From an uncultured Eubacteriales bacterium (lineage in GTDB: Bacteria > Bacillota > Clostridia > Oscillospirales > Oscillospiraceae), in the NCBI GenBank assembly GCA_900544295.1, contig UQUO01000017.1:1-41837 (forward strand): DNA of 41,837 nucleotides, read 5' to 3'. Position 1 is the first letter of the stretch. Every line of letters starts with the position of its first letter. Shown piece after piece: positions 25,851-33,092 of the stretch. Under the pieces are notes generated by a model that was not told the DNA's origin, did no database searches, and worked only from the letters and a program-made list of their open reading frames with translations. The position numbers were made by a program, and so were the translations under genes.

Positions 25851-25902
25851 CTGCAAGGATCGAGAGATGCAGGCGGCGGCGAGTCCCGCCGCCTGCTTTT
25901 TT
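25851..25902 (+). promoter_or_regulatory. Leader terminator upstream of glycerol-1-phosphate dehydrogenase, possible GlpP target
   Basis: A GC stem (CAGGCGGCG at 25870-25878 with the complementary arm ending at 25894) is followed by T6 (25897-25902) and, only a few bases later, by the ribosome site of the next gene. CTGCA (25851-25855) and CGAGAGAT (25861-25868) precede the stem, matching the leader of glpP-glpK. It may simply end the upstream operon, but its closeness to the start codon and the shared motif favour conditional readthrough. A weaker hairpin lies at ~25803-25825. Confidence 0.65.
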
Positions 25903-25916
25903 CAGGGAGGAAACTT

Positions 25917-27155
25917 ATGATTCTTGACTGCGCAAAATACTCCGGCCCCTGCTCCTGCGGGCGGGAGCATCCCCTCGAAACCAAAATGGTCGCCGTCGAG
26001 TACGGCGCGCTCAATAACTTCGACGAGTACATGGACCGCTGCGGCCTCACCGGCAGGCGCACCGTCCTATACGACACCAACACCTACAACCTTCCCGGCA
26101 TGGTCCACGTCCGCGCCGACAAGGAGATCGTCCTTGAAGCCAAGGGCCTCCACTCCGAAAAGGGCCTCATCGAGGCCGTCATCCCCCAGCTCGACGACCC
26201 CGATGTCATCATCACCGTCGGCAGCGGCACACTCATGGACTTCGCCCGCTACCCCGCCTTCAAGCTCGGCAAGCCTTTCGTCGCCATCCCCACCCTCGCC
26301 TCCTCCGACGGCTTCACCGCCAATATCTGCTCCGTCGTCATCGACGGGCACAAGCGCTCCATCCCCATGTCCGCCCCAGCCCTCGTCGTCGCGGACCTCA
26401 ACATCATCTCCGGCGCGCCCATGTTCCTCACCGTCAGCGGCATCGCGGACATCCTCTCCAAGCACATCTCCCTCGCGGACTGGAAGATCGCCCGTCTCGT
26501 CGCCGGGGAATACTACTGCGAGCGCGTGGCCGCCCTCGCCCAGGAGGCCCTGGACATGATGATCTCCTGCGCCGACACGCTGCGCCGCGGCGGCGCGCCC
26601 GACTTCGAGGCCATGACCATGGCGCAGATGCTCTCCGGCCTGACGATGCAGCTGCTGGGCAACTCCCGCGCCGCCTCCGGCGCGGAGCACCTCATCGCCC
26701 ACCTCGTCGAGATGAAGCCCCCGCGCTTTGAAAACGCGCATGGCATCCACGGCGAGTGCGTCGGCGTCGGAACCGTCCTCTGCGCCGCGGAGTACCGCCG
26801 CATGGCCCGCAAAACCCCGAAGGCCAGGCCCTTCGAGCCCCTGTCCGGGGGCTGGATACGCGAAAAATTCGGCTATCTCGCCGAGGGCATCATAGAGGAA
26901 AACAAAAACGACGTCCTCGCCTCCTTCGAGCCGCAGAACATCGTGGACAACTGGCAGGCCATCCGGGACATCGTATCCGCCATTCCCCCTGCTGAAGAGC
27001 TGGCCGCCCTCTTCAAGGACCTGGGCGGGAAATACCGCCTGCCCGACATAGGCATAGACGAGGCGCTGGAGCCCGAGATCCTCGACATCTCCGCCGCCAT
27101 AAGGAACCGCCTCACCCTCGCGCGGATGCGCCGGGTGCTGGATTTTGAGGGGTGA
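25917..27155 (+). CDS. egsA: sn-Glycerol-1-phosphate dehydrogenase (AraM/EgsA type)
   Basis: 412 residues. The family reduces dihydroxyacetone phosphate to sn-glycerol-1-phosphate with NAD(P)H and a bound metal, and is best known from archaeal lipids and from Bacillus AraM. Visible motifs are VGSGTLMDFARY (~101-112, nucleotide loop), FVAIPTLASSDGFTA, SGIADILSKHISLADW with a metal-binding Asp, and the metal histidines in GAEHLIAHLVEM and ENAHGIHGECVG. The N-terminus has CSCGREHP, often seen in the family. ATG 25917 has GGGAGG upstream. Its place near glpK and a GlpP-like leader links it to glycerol metabolism; its product in a bacterium is less clear. Confidence 0.9.
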   Translation: MILDCAKYSGPCSCGREHPLETKMVAVEYGALNNFDEYMDRCGLTGRRTVLYDTNTYNLPGMVHVRADKEIVLEAKGLHSEKGLIEAVIPQLDDPDVIITVGSGTLMDFARYPAFKLGKPFVAIPTLASSDGFTANICSVVIDGHKRSIPMSAPALVVADLNIISGAPMFLTVSGIADILSKHISLADWKIARLVAGEYYCERVAALAQEALDMMISCADTLRRGGAPDFEAMTMAQMLSGLTMQLLGNSRAASGAEHLIAHLVEMKPPRFENAHGIHGECVGVGTVLCAAEYRRMARKTPKARPFEPLSGGWIREKFGYLAEGIIEENKNDVLASFEPQNIVDNWQAIRDIVSAIPPAEELAALFKDLGGKYRLPDIGIDEALEPEILDISAAIRNRLTLARMRRVLDFEG

Positions 27156-27164
27156 TTTAGAACC

Positions 27165-27761
27165 GTGAAGATCTGCGTTTTCGGCGCGTCGAGCCGCGAG
27201 CTCGCGCAGGGCTACTACGACGCGGCCTATGAGCTGGGCGCCCAGCTTGCCCGGCGCGGACACGAGCTGGTTTTCGGCGGCGGGACGAGCGGGCTCATGG
27301 GCGCCGCCGCCCGGGGCGTCGTGAGCGAGGGCGGCCGCCTCACCGGCGTGGCCCCCCGCTTCTTTGACGAGCCCGGCATCCTCTTTGAGGGCTGCACGGG
27401 CTTCGTCTTCACCGAGACGATGTCCGAGCGCAAGAAGGCCATGGAGGACATGTCGGACGCCTTCGTCACCCTGCCGGGCGGCATCGGCACCTTTGAGGAG
27501 TTCTTCGAGGCCCTGACGCTGAAGCAGCTGGGCCGTCACGCCAAGGCCATGGCCGTCCTCAACACCCTTGGCTACTACGACGCCATGGAGGCCATGCTCG
27601 TGAGGGCCGTGGAGGAGCGCTTCTTCCCCGAGGACGGGCACGCGCTCTACGCCGTCTTCACGGACGCCGCCGCCCTGCTCGACTATGTCGAGAGCTACGA
27701 GGCCGAGCCCGAGGACGTCTGGAAAGAAAAGATCCTGGGTAAGTACAACGCAGAGAAATAA
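27165..27761 (+). CDS. LOG-family (TIGR00730) nucleotide phosphoribohydrolase-like protein
   Basis: 198 residues. The Rossmann-like fold begins KICVFGASS, with VFGGGTSGLMGAAARG and the hallmark PGGIGTFEEFFEAL at ~105-118. Family members release cytokinin-type bases from nucleoside monophosphates or hydrolyse AMP-like nucleotides. In bacteria without plant contact the role is usually unknown. It starts at GTG 27165, 9 nt after the glycerol-1-phosphate dehydrogenase stop, and is probably co-transcribed. Confidence 0.9.
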   Translation: MKICVFGASSRELAQGYYDAAYELGAQLARRGHELVFGGGTSGLMGAAARGVVSEGGRLTGVAPRFFDEPGILFEGCTGFVFTETMSERKKAMEDMSDAFVTLPGGIGTFEEFFEALTLKQLGRHAKAMAVLNTLGYYDAMEAMLVRAVEERFFPEDGHALYAVFTDAAALLDYVESYEAEPEDVWKEKILGKYNAEK

Positions 27762-27793
27762 AAAAGCGCCCCCGGTCATCTGACCGGGGGCGC
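27758..27793 (-). terminator. Terminator of the two membrane-protein genes
   Basis: A perfect 13-bp stem (27766-27778 with 27781-27793) is followed on the minus strand by a T-run (A-run at 27758-27765 on the plus strand). It may also slow plus-strand transcripts, but no T-run follows in that direction. Confidence 0.8.
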
Positions 27794-27812
27794 GCTGCAT
27801 GTCTGGGCCGCC

Positions 27813-28304
27813 TCAGGATACACTGCGCCTGATCTGGAGCAGCAGAAGCACCAGGCTGACGCCCAGCAGAGCGAAGGGGATGTTGCGCCAGATGCCCCAG
27901 GAGAGGGGCGCCTCGGCGCTGAGCCATTGGTTCTGCGGCAGCATGCACAGCACGATCCTCGCGCCGGCCAGGCCGTACACCGCGGCCGTAAGCCCGCCCC
28001 GGCCGCTGATCTTGTATCGCTGCCGCCAGACGTAGTAGAGCAGCACATAAAATACGGTCATGGTGACCGAGGTTATCCACTTCCCAAGGCCCAGGGCGAC
28101 GGTGTAGCTTTCAAGGCCGGTGGTACACAGGGCCAGGGCGCGGGGGATGAGGTGGAAGGAATCTCCCGCCCCCAGGACTACCGCCATCCAGCCGAACAGC
28201 CGGAACTGCTGCGCCTGCCCGCTCCCCCTTATCATCAGGATGCCGATGGTAACTACGGAAATCAGGTATACTGCGTCAAACAGGGTCTCCGCGATCGCTT
28301 GCAT
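27813..28304 (-). CDS. Five-helix membrane protein of unknown function
   Basis: 163 residues with about five hydrophobic segments. A conserved-looking polar motif, GAGDSFHLIPRAL, lies between the second and third segments. No known family motif beyond that is recognised. The ATG at 28304 has GAAGGAG 7 nt upstream. It follows the 80-residue membrane protein with a 3-nt gap, so the two are an operon, likely controlled by the palindrome at 28565-28577. Confidence 0.8.
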   Translation of the reverse strand: MQAIAETLFDAVYLISVVTIGILMIRGSGQAQQFRLFGWMAVVLGAGDSFHLIPRALALCTTGLESYTVALGLGKWITSVTMTVFYVLLYYVWRQRYKISGRGGLTAAVYGLAGARIVLCMLPQNQWLSAEAPLSWGIWRNIPFALLGVSLVLLLLQIRRSVS

Positions 28305-28307
28305 GGT

Positions 28308-28550
28308 TCATTCTCCTTCGTGCTCAGTTTTATTTTGAAGCTCGGCGGCGGCATGGAGCGCTCTGCCGAAGTTGCGGCCGAACAGCAGCCCGGCCAGCAG
28401 CAGCGAGGCGCCCAGGCCGGTGTAGAACACCGCGATGAACCTCTCCGGCGCGAGACCGCTCGACCGCAGGCCGATGCGGAGAATGTTGAAGCCCGCCGCG
28501 CCCCACACCAGGCATGCCAGAAGCAACAGGGTGTTCCGCTTAACTTTCAT
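28308..28550 (-). CDS. Small two-helix membrane protein
   Basis: 80 residues with two hydrophobic helices (~8-25 and ~40-60) and a charged, acidic C-terminal tail. The ATG at 28550 is preceded by AGGGGGG at ~6 nt. No family is recognised. It is the first gene of a two-gene membrane-protein operon that lies downstream of a remnant of a regulator. Confidence 0.78.
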   Translation of the reverse strand: MKVKRNTLLLLACLVWGAAGFNILRIGLRSSGLAPERFIAVFYTGLGASLLLAGLLFGRNFGRALHAAAELQNKTEHEGE

Positions 28551-28564
28551 GGTTTTCCCCCCTA

Positions 28565-28577
28565 TGAACGCTGTTCA
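28565..28577. promoter_or_regulatory. Palindromic operator TGAAC-N3-GTTCA
   Basis: A perfect 5-bp inverted repeat with a 3-bp centre lies 15-27 nt upstream of the first membrane-protein gene. Its form resembles sites of TetR-family repressors. The neighbouring regulator fragment at 28616-28722 could be what is left of the repressor. Confidence 0.5.
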
Positions 28578-28586
28578 ATTTGCAGG

Positions 28587-28617
28587 ATAAAGAATTCCCA
28601 CGGTCTGTGGGAATTCT
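28587..28617 (-). terminator. Hairpin after the regulator remnant
   Basis: An 11-bp perfect stem (28591-28601 with 28607-28617) starts at the stop codon of the remnant and is followed on the minus strand by TTTA. It looks like the old terminator of the truncated gene. Confidence 0.6.
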
Positions 28618-28722
28618 AATACAGTGTGCGGCGGACGATCTCCAGCACGGCGTCCGGCTCATAGTCCTGGCGCAGCATGGCGGACAGCATCAGGGAAAAC
28701 AGGACCCCGGCAAACTTCAGCT
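28616..28722 (-). pseudogene. C-terminal remnant of a regulator, possibly TetR family
   Basis: About 35 codons (LKFAGVLFSLMLSAMLRQDYEPDAVLE and IVRRTLY, then TAG) read like the amphipathic last helices of a TetR-type regulator. Upstream the frame runs straight into a palindromic repeat at 28722 and no start or DNA-binding region is found. It keeps its terminator hairpin and a possible operator beyond it. The family assignment rests on appearance only. Confidence 0.4.
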
Positions 28723-28914
28723 TGTCGAAGAAGGCCTTGCCTTCTTCGACAAAAGGGATTGCGCTGCGCTGCGCGCCTCGGTTGTCCGCCAAAGGCGGAC
28801 AATTCGACACTCCGCTCCGCGAGCGGTATTTTCGGCGACGTACACGCCGCCGCCGAAAATGATTAAATTCTATTTCGCGGCTGCGGCCGCGAAACTCTGC
28901 GAGGCTTTTTCGAC
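28722..28914. mobile_element. Palindrome-array element (MITE/REP-like)
   Basis: About 190 non-coding bp hold five perfect hairpins in a row: 28722-28735/28739-28752 (14 bp), 28782-28790/28794-28802 (9 bp), 28812-28817/28821-28826 (6 bp), 28828-28837/28851-28860 (10 bp) and 28873-28881/28886-28894 (9 bp). TGTCGAAGAAG at one end and TGTCGAAAAAG at the other (minus strand) act as near-identical borders. One unit is shared with 3303-3333. It encodes no protein and appears to have replaced most of a regulator gene. Confidence 0.6.
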
Positions 28915-28923
28915 AGACGCAAA

Positions 28924-28951
28924 TTCCCCCGCCTGGGCTCAGGCGGGGGAA
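28924..28951 (-). terminator. Terminator of the hypB-hypA operon
   Basis: A perfect 12-bp stem, TTCCCCCGCCTG with CAGGCGGGGGAA, around a 4-nt loop lies 10 nt after the hypA stop. The T-tract on the minus strand is short (TTT), so it may be moderate in strength. Confidence 0.7.
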
Positions 28952-28960
28952 CTTTTCCAG

Positions 28961-29311
28961 CTATACCTCCTCGGGGACGAGGAGCTCTTTTATGTTGAAC
29001 TCCTCGCCGCAGAGGACGTCCTTCCTGTCGGAGCCGCACTTGGGGCAGCGGCCCTTCTCCTGCACGATGTTGTAGACCTCGCCGCAGTCGAGGCAGATGC
29101 CGTTGCCCGGCACCGTGTCTATACGGAGCTTGGAGTTTGCCAGCATGGTGCGCGGTACGGCGGCGTACCAGGCCTCCTCCATGTACTCCGGCACAACGAG
29201 CGAGAGCTCGCCGATTTCGAGCACGACGGTGTCTATCTCCTCTATCCCGTTTTCCTCAGCGAACTCGACGACGCTTTTTATCGCCTGTATCGCCAGCGTC
29301 ATCTCGTGCAT
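28961..29311 (-). CDS. hypA: Hydrogenase/nickel-enzyme maturation factor HypA
   Basis: 116 residues, standard HypA length. The N-terminal MHE is the nickel-binding start, and the zinc site is formed by C73-x2-C76 and C89-x2-C92. HypA passes nickel to [NiFe]-hydrogenase with HypB. It starts 1 nt after the stop of the large Fe-S flavoprotein and ends the operon. hypC, D, E, F and hydrogenase structural genes are not in the window. Confidence 0.93.
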   Translation of the reverse strand: MHEMTLAIQAIKSVVEFAEENGIEEIDTVVLEIGELSLVVPEYMEEAWYAAVPRTMLANSKLRIDTVPGNGICLDCGEVYNIVQEKGRCPKCGSDRKDVLCGEEFNIKELLVPEEV

Positions 29312-29312
29312 A

Positions 29313-32000
29313 TCACTTCCCGGCGGGGCGGCTTATCTTGCGCACGGCGATGTTCTTCACGCGCTTGGCAACGTTCTTGCCGCTCTCGATGAGGAGCTTC
29401 TCGTATTTCTCGCCCGCGGCGTCGGTGACGCGGCGGAGCTTGATGGCGTCGAACTTGCACATGGTGGTGCAGACGCCGCAGCCGACGCAGGCGGCCTGGT
29501 CCACGACCGTCGCGCCGCAGCCGAGGCAGCGCTCCGTCTCCTTGAGCACCTGCTTTTCCGTGAAGGTGCCGCGCAGGTCGCGGAAGGTCTCCTTCTGCTC
29601 CTTGGCGGAGGGGTTCTTGACCTTCTGCCTGGGGGCGTTGTCGTAGCTGTAGATCCTCGCCCCGGCCTTGTCGAACTCGGCGTAGTCCTTCTTGCGGCGG
29701 CCCAGGGTCAGGCTCTGGCCCGGCTGGACGAAACGGTGGATGGAGATGGCGCCCTCCTTGCCGGCCGCGATGGCGTCGATGACGAACTTCGGCCCGGTCA
29801 TGACGTCGCCGCCGACGAAGACGTCGGGCTGCGCGGTCTGGAAGGTGGTGCTGTCCGCGATGGCGGTGCCGCCGCGGCCGGTCTCGACCTTGGAGCCCTC
29901 CAGCAGGCCGCCCCACTCGACGCTCTGGCCGATGGCGGCGATGACGGTCTCGGCCTTCAGCGTCTCGAACTCGCCCTCAACGGGGACGGGCTTGCGGCGG
30001 CCGGAGGCGTCCGGCTCGCCCAGCTCCATGAGCTGGAGCTTCAGGGCGGCGGCCTTGCCGTCCTTGCCCTCTATCTGCGCGGGGGCGGCGAGGAACTTGA
30101 ACTTCACGCCCTCGGCCCTGGCCTCGGCGACCTCCTCGGCGTCCGCGGGCATCTCGGCCTCGGTGCGGCGGTAGACCACGGTGACGCTCTTCGCGCCCAG
30201 GCGGACGGCGGAGCGGGCCACGTCTATGGCCACGTTGCCGCCGCCGATGACGGCGACGTTCTCGCCTATCGCGGGCTTGCGGGAGGAGTTCGTGCGGCGC
30301 AGGAAGTCTATGCCCGCCATCACGCCCTTGAGCTTCTCGCCGGGCACGCCGATGGGCGTGCTCTTCCAGGCGCCGATGGCGATGTAGAAGGCCTCGTAGC
30401 CGTCCTTTCGCAGCCCGTCGAGCGTCACGTCCTTGCCGACCTCGACGCCGGTGCGGAACTCGACGCCCAAATCCTTGAGGATCTCGATCTCGGCCTCGAC
30501 GACGTCCTTCTCCAGGCGGAAGGAGGGTATGCCCATGGTGAGCATGCCGCCGAGGGTCTTCTGCTTCTCGAAGACGGTGACGGGGTAGCCCTGGAGGGCG
30601 AGGTAATAGGCGCAGGAAAGGCCCGCGGGGCCGGCGCCGATGACGGCGATCTGGTTTTTGTAGGGCTTGCCGGTGGTGTTGAGCATCCTGGGCTTCACGC
30701 GGGTGGCGGGATCGAGCTCGCGCTGGGCGAGGAACTTCTTGACCTCGTCGATGGCGACGGGGGCGTCCACGTCGCCGCGGGTGCAGGCCTCCTCACAGAA
30801 GCGGGGGCAGACGCGGCCGCAGACGGCCGGGAAGGGGTTCTCGCGGCGGATGAGCTCCAGCGCCTCGTCGAAGCGGCCCTGGGAGGCGAGCTTTATGTAG
30901 CCCTGGACGGGGATGTGGGCGGGACACTTGGTCTTGCAGGGGGCGGTGCCGTCGGAGGCGGTGTAGCCGCGGTCCGTGCGGTAGTCGGCGTTGTAGTTCT
31001 TCTCGCCGAACCAGAGCAGCTTCTCGTGCGGGGTCTCGTACTTCGGCGGGTGCGAGGGCGAGGCGCAGAGCTTCTGGCCGAGCTTCAGCGCGCCGAGGTT
31101 GCAGTTTTCAACGCACAGGCCGCAGGCGACACACTTTTGCGTGTCCACCTCGGCGACGTAGTTGGAGCGGATGACGTCCGGGGTCTTGAAGTACTGGGCT
31201 ATGCGAAGGGAGAAGCAGGAGCAGCCGCAGCAGTTGCAGATGGCCGCCGCTCCGTCGGGCGGGTCGAGGTTCGAAATTTCGTGCACGAGGCCGTTCTCCT
31301 CGCAGCGCTTGAGTATCTCGTAGCACTCCTCACGGTCTATCTCGCGGCCGTGGCCGGTGCGGATGTGGTACTCGGCGGACTCGTTGAAGAAGAGGCAGAC
31401 GTCCGTCTCCAGGTGGCCGCAGCCCTCGCCCATGAGTCGTCTCGTCCGGCGGCAGGAGCAGTCCGTGACGGCGATGGCGTAGGCGTTGTCCACGATGCGG
31501 TGGATCTCCTCGTAGGTGCCGCGGCGCGCGTCGTTGTGTATGGCCATCTCGACGGGGATGACGCGCATCATGCCCTGGCCGACGGGGACGAAGGGGGCCA
31601 GCGGGGCAATGCGCTTGCGCGTGTACTCCTCGAAGCACTCGGCTATGACGGGGTACTTCTCGCACATCTCCTTGTTGCCGACCATCATCTCCATGATGCC
31701 CGGCACCCAGATGGGCATGTTGAACTTGTCCACGCCGTCCTTTTTGGCGAAGCGGCAGACGCCGAGCTGGGCCAGCTCGTAGAGCACCTCCGTGACCCTG
31801 TCGAGAGGCTTTTTGACCTTCTTGGCGACCTCCTCGGGCGTCACGTAGTGGCGGACGCGCAGGCCCATGGCGATCTCGGCCATCTCGTCCGTCAGCACGG
31901 GGTCGAGGATCTTGTATTCGGGGTCGTTCGGCGTGACGCCGGTGTAGGTGCCGCATTCGAGGCTTATTTTCGTCGCAAGCTTCAGGATAATAGGTCTCAT
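29313..32000 (-). CDS. Large Fe-S/FAD oxidoreductase with GltD-like core
   Basis: 895 residues from ATG 32000 (AGAGGGGG 10 nt upstream); the frame extends 16 codons further without a ribosome site. Order: an N-terminal helical, possibly winged-helix region (~1-110); a cysteine-rich region (CSCRR ~181, CNCCGCSC ~255-262); a ferredoxin cluster CVACGLCVENC (~290-300); the GltD-type cluster region (~355-410); FAD motif GAGPAG (~455) and NADPH motif GGGNVA (~586); and a C-terminal pair of clusters (CLGCG and CVGCGVCTTMC, ~825-850). It resembles subunits that move electrons between NAD(P)H and ferredoxin-type carriers. Its partner is unknown. It lies between the glycosylase and hypA, so it may serve a nickel hydrogenase elsewhere. 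Confidence 0.88.
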   Translation of the reverse strand: MRPIILKLATKISLECGTYTGVTPNDPEYKILDPVLTDEMAEIAMGLRVRHYVTPEEVAKKVKKPLDRVTEVLYELAQLGVCRFAKKDGVDKFNMPIWVPGIMEMMVGNKEMCEKYPVIAECFEEYTRKRIAPLAPFVPVGQGMMRVIPVEMAIHNDARRGTYEEIHRIVDNAYAIAVTDCSCRRTRRLMGEGCGHLETDVCLFFNESAEYHIRTGHGREIDREECYEILKRCEENGLVHEISNLDPPDGAAAICNCCGCSCFSLRIAQYFKTPDVIRSNYVAEVDTQKCVACGLCVENCNLGALKLGQKLCASPSHPPKYETPHEKLLWFGEKNYNADYRTDRGYTASDGTAPCKTKCPAHIPVQGYIKLASQGRFDEALELIRRENPFPAVCGRVCPRFCEEACTRGDVDAPVAIDEVKKFLAQRELDPATRVKPRMLNTTGKPYKNQIAVIGAGPAGLSCAYYLALQGYPVTVFEKQKTLGGMLTMGIPSFRLEKDVVEAEIEILKDLGVEFRTGVEVGKDVTLDGLRKDGYEAFYIAIGAWKSTPIGVPGEKLKGVMAGIDFLRRTNSSRKPAIGENVAVIGGGNVAIDVARSAVRLGAKSVTVVYRRTEAEMPADAEEVAEARAEGVKFKFLAAPAQIEGKDGKAAALKLQLMELGEPDASGRRKPVPVEGEFETLKAETVIAAIGQSVEWGGLLEGSKVETGRGGTAIADSTTFQTAQPDVFVGGDVMTGPKFVIDAIAAGKEGAISIHRFVQPGQSLTLGRRKKDYAEFDKAGARIYSYDNAPRQKVKNPSAKEQKETFRDLRGTFTEKQVLKETERCLGCGATVVDQAACVGCGVCTTMCKFDAIKLRRVTDAAGEKYEKLLIESGKNVAKRVKNIAVRKISRPAGK

Positions 32001-32051
32001 CTTGTGGAATTCCCCCTCTTTTTCGTTTTTCGCTATGTGCAACAACAACTC

Positions 32052-33083
32052 TTACGCAAATTCTATGGCCGTGACCTCGCTCCACAGCGCCGCTGCGCTC
32101 TCGCGGAGCAGCTCCGTGTCCTGCCTGTCCGCCGGGGAGAAAAGCTCTATGGAAAGCCTGCGGCCCCTGCGCTTCCACCTTCCGGCGACGCGGCCGCGCA
32201 GCAGCACAGCCGGCATGACTATCCCAGCCAGGCTGAATATGGCGCGCAGGTGCTCCGGCGGCAGGAAGAGGCTATCCCGCTTCTCGTAGCCCAGCATGAG
32301 CGGGTCGAAGCCCGCGAGAAATATGCAGCGCGGCACCTCTCCCTCAGGCTCCGCCTCTCCGGGGCTGAAATACGTCCTGCCCTCGCACACGGCAGTTTCC
32401 ACGGGCAGCCTCGGCAGGAGCTTCTTCACTTCGGCCTGCGTCGTGCCGAAAAAATACGCCGCGTCCTTCACCGTAGCCGGGCCGTAGTTTCTAAAATACC
32501 GCCTCGCGAGCTCCAGCCTCGCCTCGTCCTCCGGCATGGGCTCGAATACGGGCGAGGGGCGAAATTCCTTTTTCTCCTCCGCCGCGTAGTGCATGAAGCC
32601 GCGCTCACAGAGCTGGCGCAGGCCGCCGCCCCAGGGATGGAACATGCTGTGCTCCTCCTCCGGCGTCATGCCCTCCGCCCGGCAGAGCTCGCGGAGCTCC
32701 TCGCGCGTGCGCGGGCCATTTTCCAGCGCCTCCAGGACGGCCTGCGAAAAATACCGCTGCCGCTCCGGAGAAAGCGCCCAGTCGGGACGGGAGTTCCACC
32801 AGTTCGGGGCGTCCCACTCGTTTTTGCGATAGTCCCCGGCGCGGATGTAGAGGGGCAGGTCGCTCTCGGGAAAGACATGGACCGTGCCGCGCAGGCTCCA
32901 GTTCTTCACAAGGCCCGCGCCGCCCGCGGCCCAGTCCGTGCAGCGGATGCGCAGCGCGTGCATGGCGTTCGACATGAACTGCGCCTGCACCCCGCACAGG
33001 GCGCGCGCGGTGCTCAGCCTCGCCGCCGCTTTGAGGAGGCGATGGCCCGCCAGGCGGCGGAGGAGCAGCTCTTCAAGCTCCAT
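32052..33083 (-). CDS. AlkZ-like winged-helix DNA glycosylase (HTH_42 family)
   Basis: 343 residues. The family cuts damaged or crosslinked bases from DNA; Streptomyces AlkZ and E. coli YcaQ are characterised members. The catalytic QxQ motif is seen as GVQAQF near residues 31-36, and winged-helix-like segments run through the protein (e.g. GPATVKDAAYFFGTTQAEVKKLLPRL). It begins 9 nt after hypB and is followed by the Fe-S flavoprotein, so it is in the hypB-hypA operon, an unexpected place for a repair enzyme. Confidence 0.85.
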   Translation of the reverse strand: MELEELLLRRLAGHRLLKAAARLSTARALCGVQAQFMSNAMHALRIRCTDWAAGGAGLVKNWSLRGTVHVFPESDLPLYIRAGDYRKNEWDAPNWWNSRPDWALSPERQRYFSQAVLEALENGPRTREELRELCRAEGMTPEEEHSMFHPWGGGLRQLCERGFMHYAAEEKKEFRPSPVFEPMPEDEARLELARRYFRNYGPATVKDAAYFFGTTQAEVKKLLPRLPVETAVCEGRTYFSPGEAEPEGEVPRCIFLAGFDPLMLGYEKRDSLFLPPEHLRAIFSLAGIVMPAVLLRGRVAGRWKRRGRRLSIELFSPADRQDTELLRESAAALWSEVTAIEFA

Positions 33084-33092
33084 GCGCTGGGC

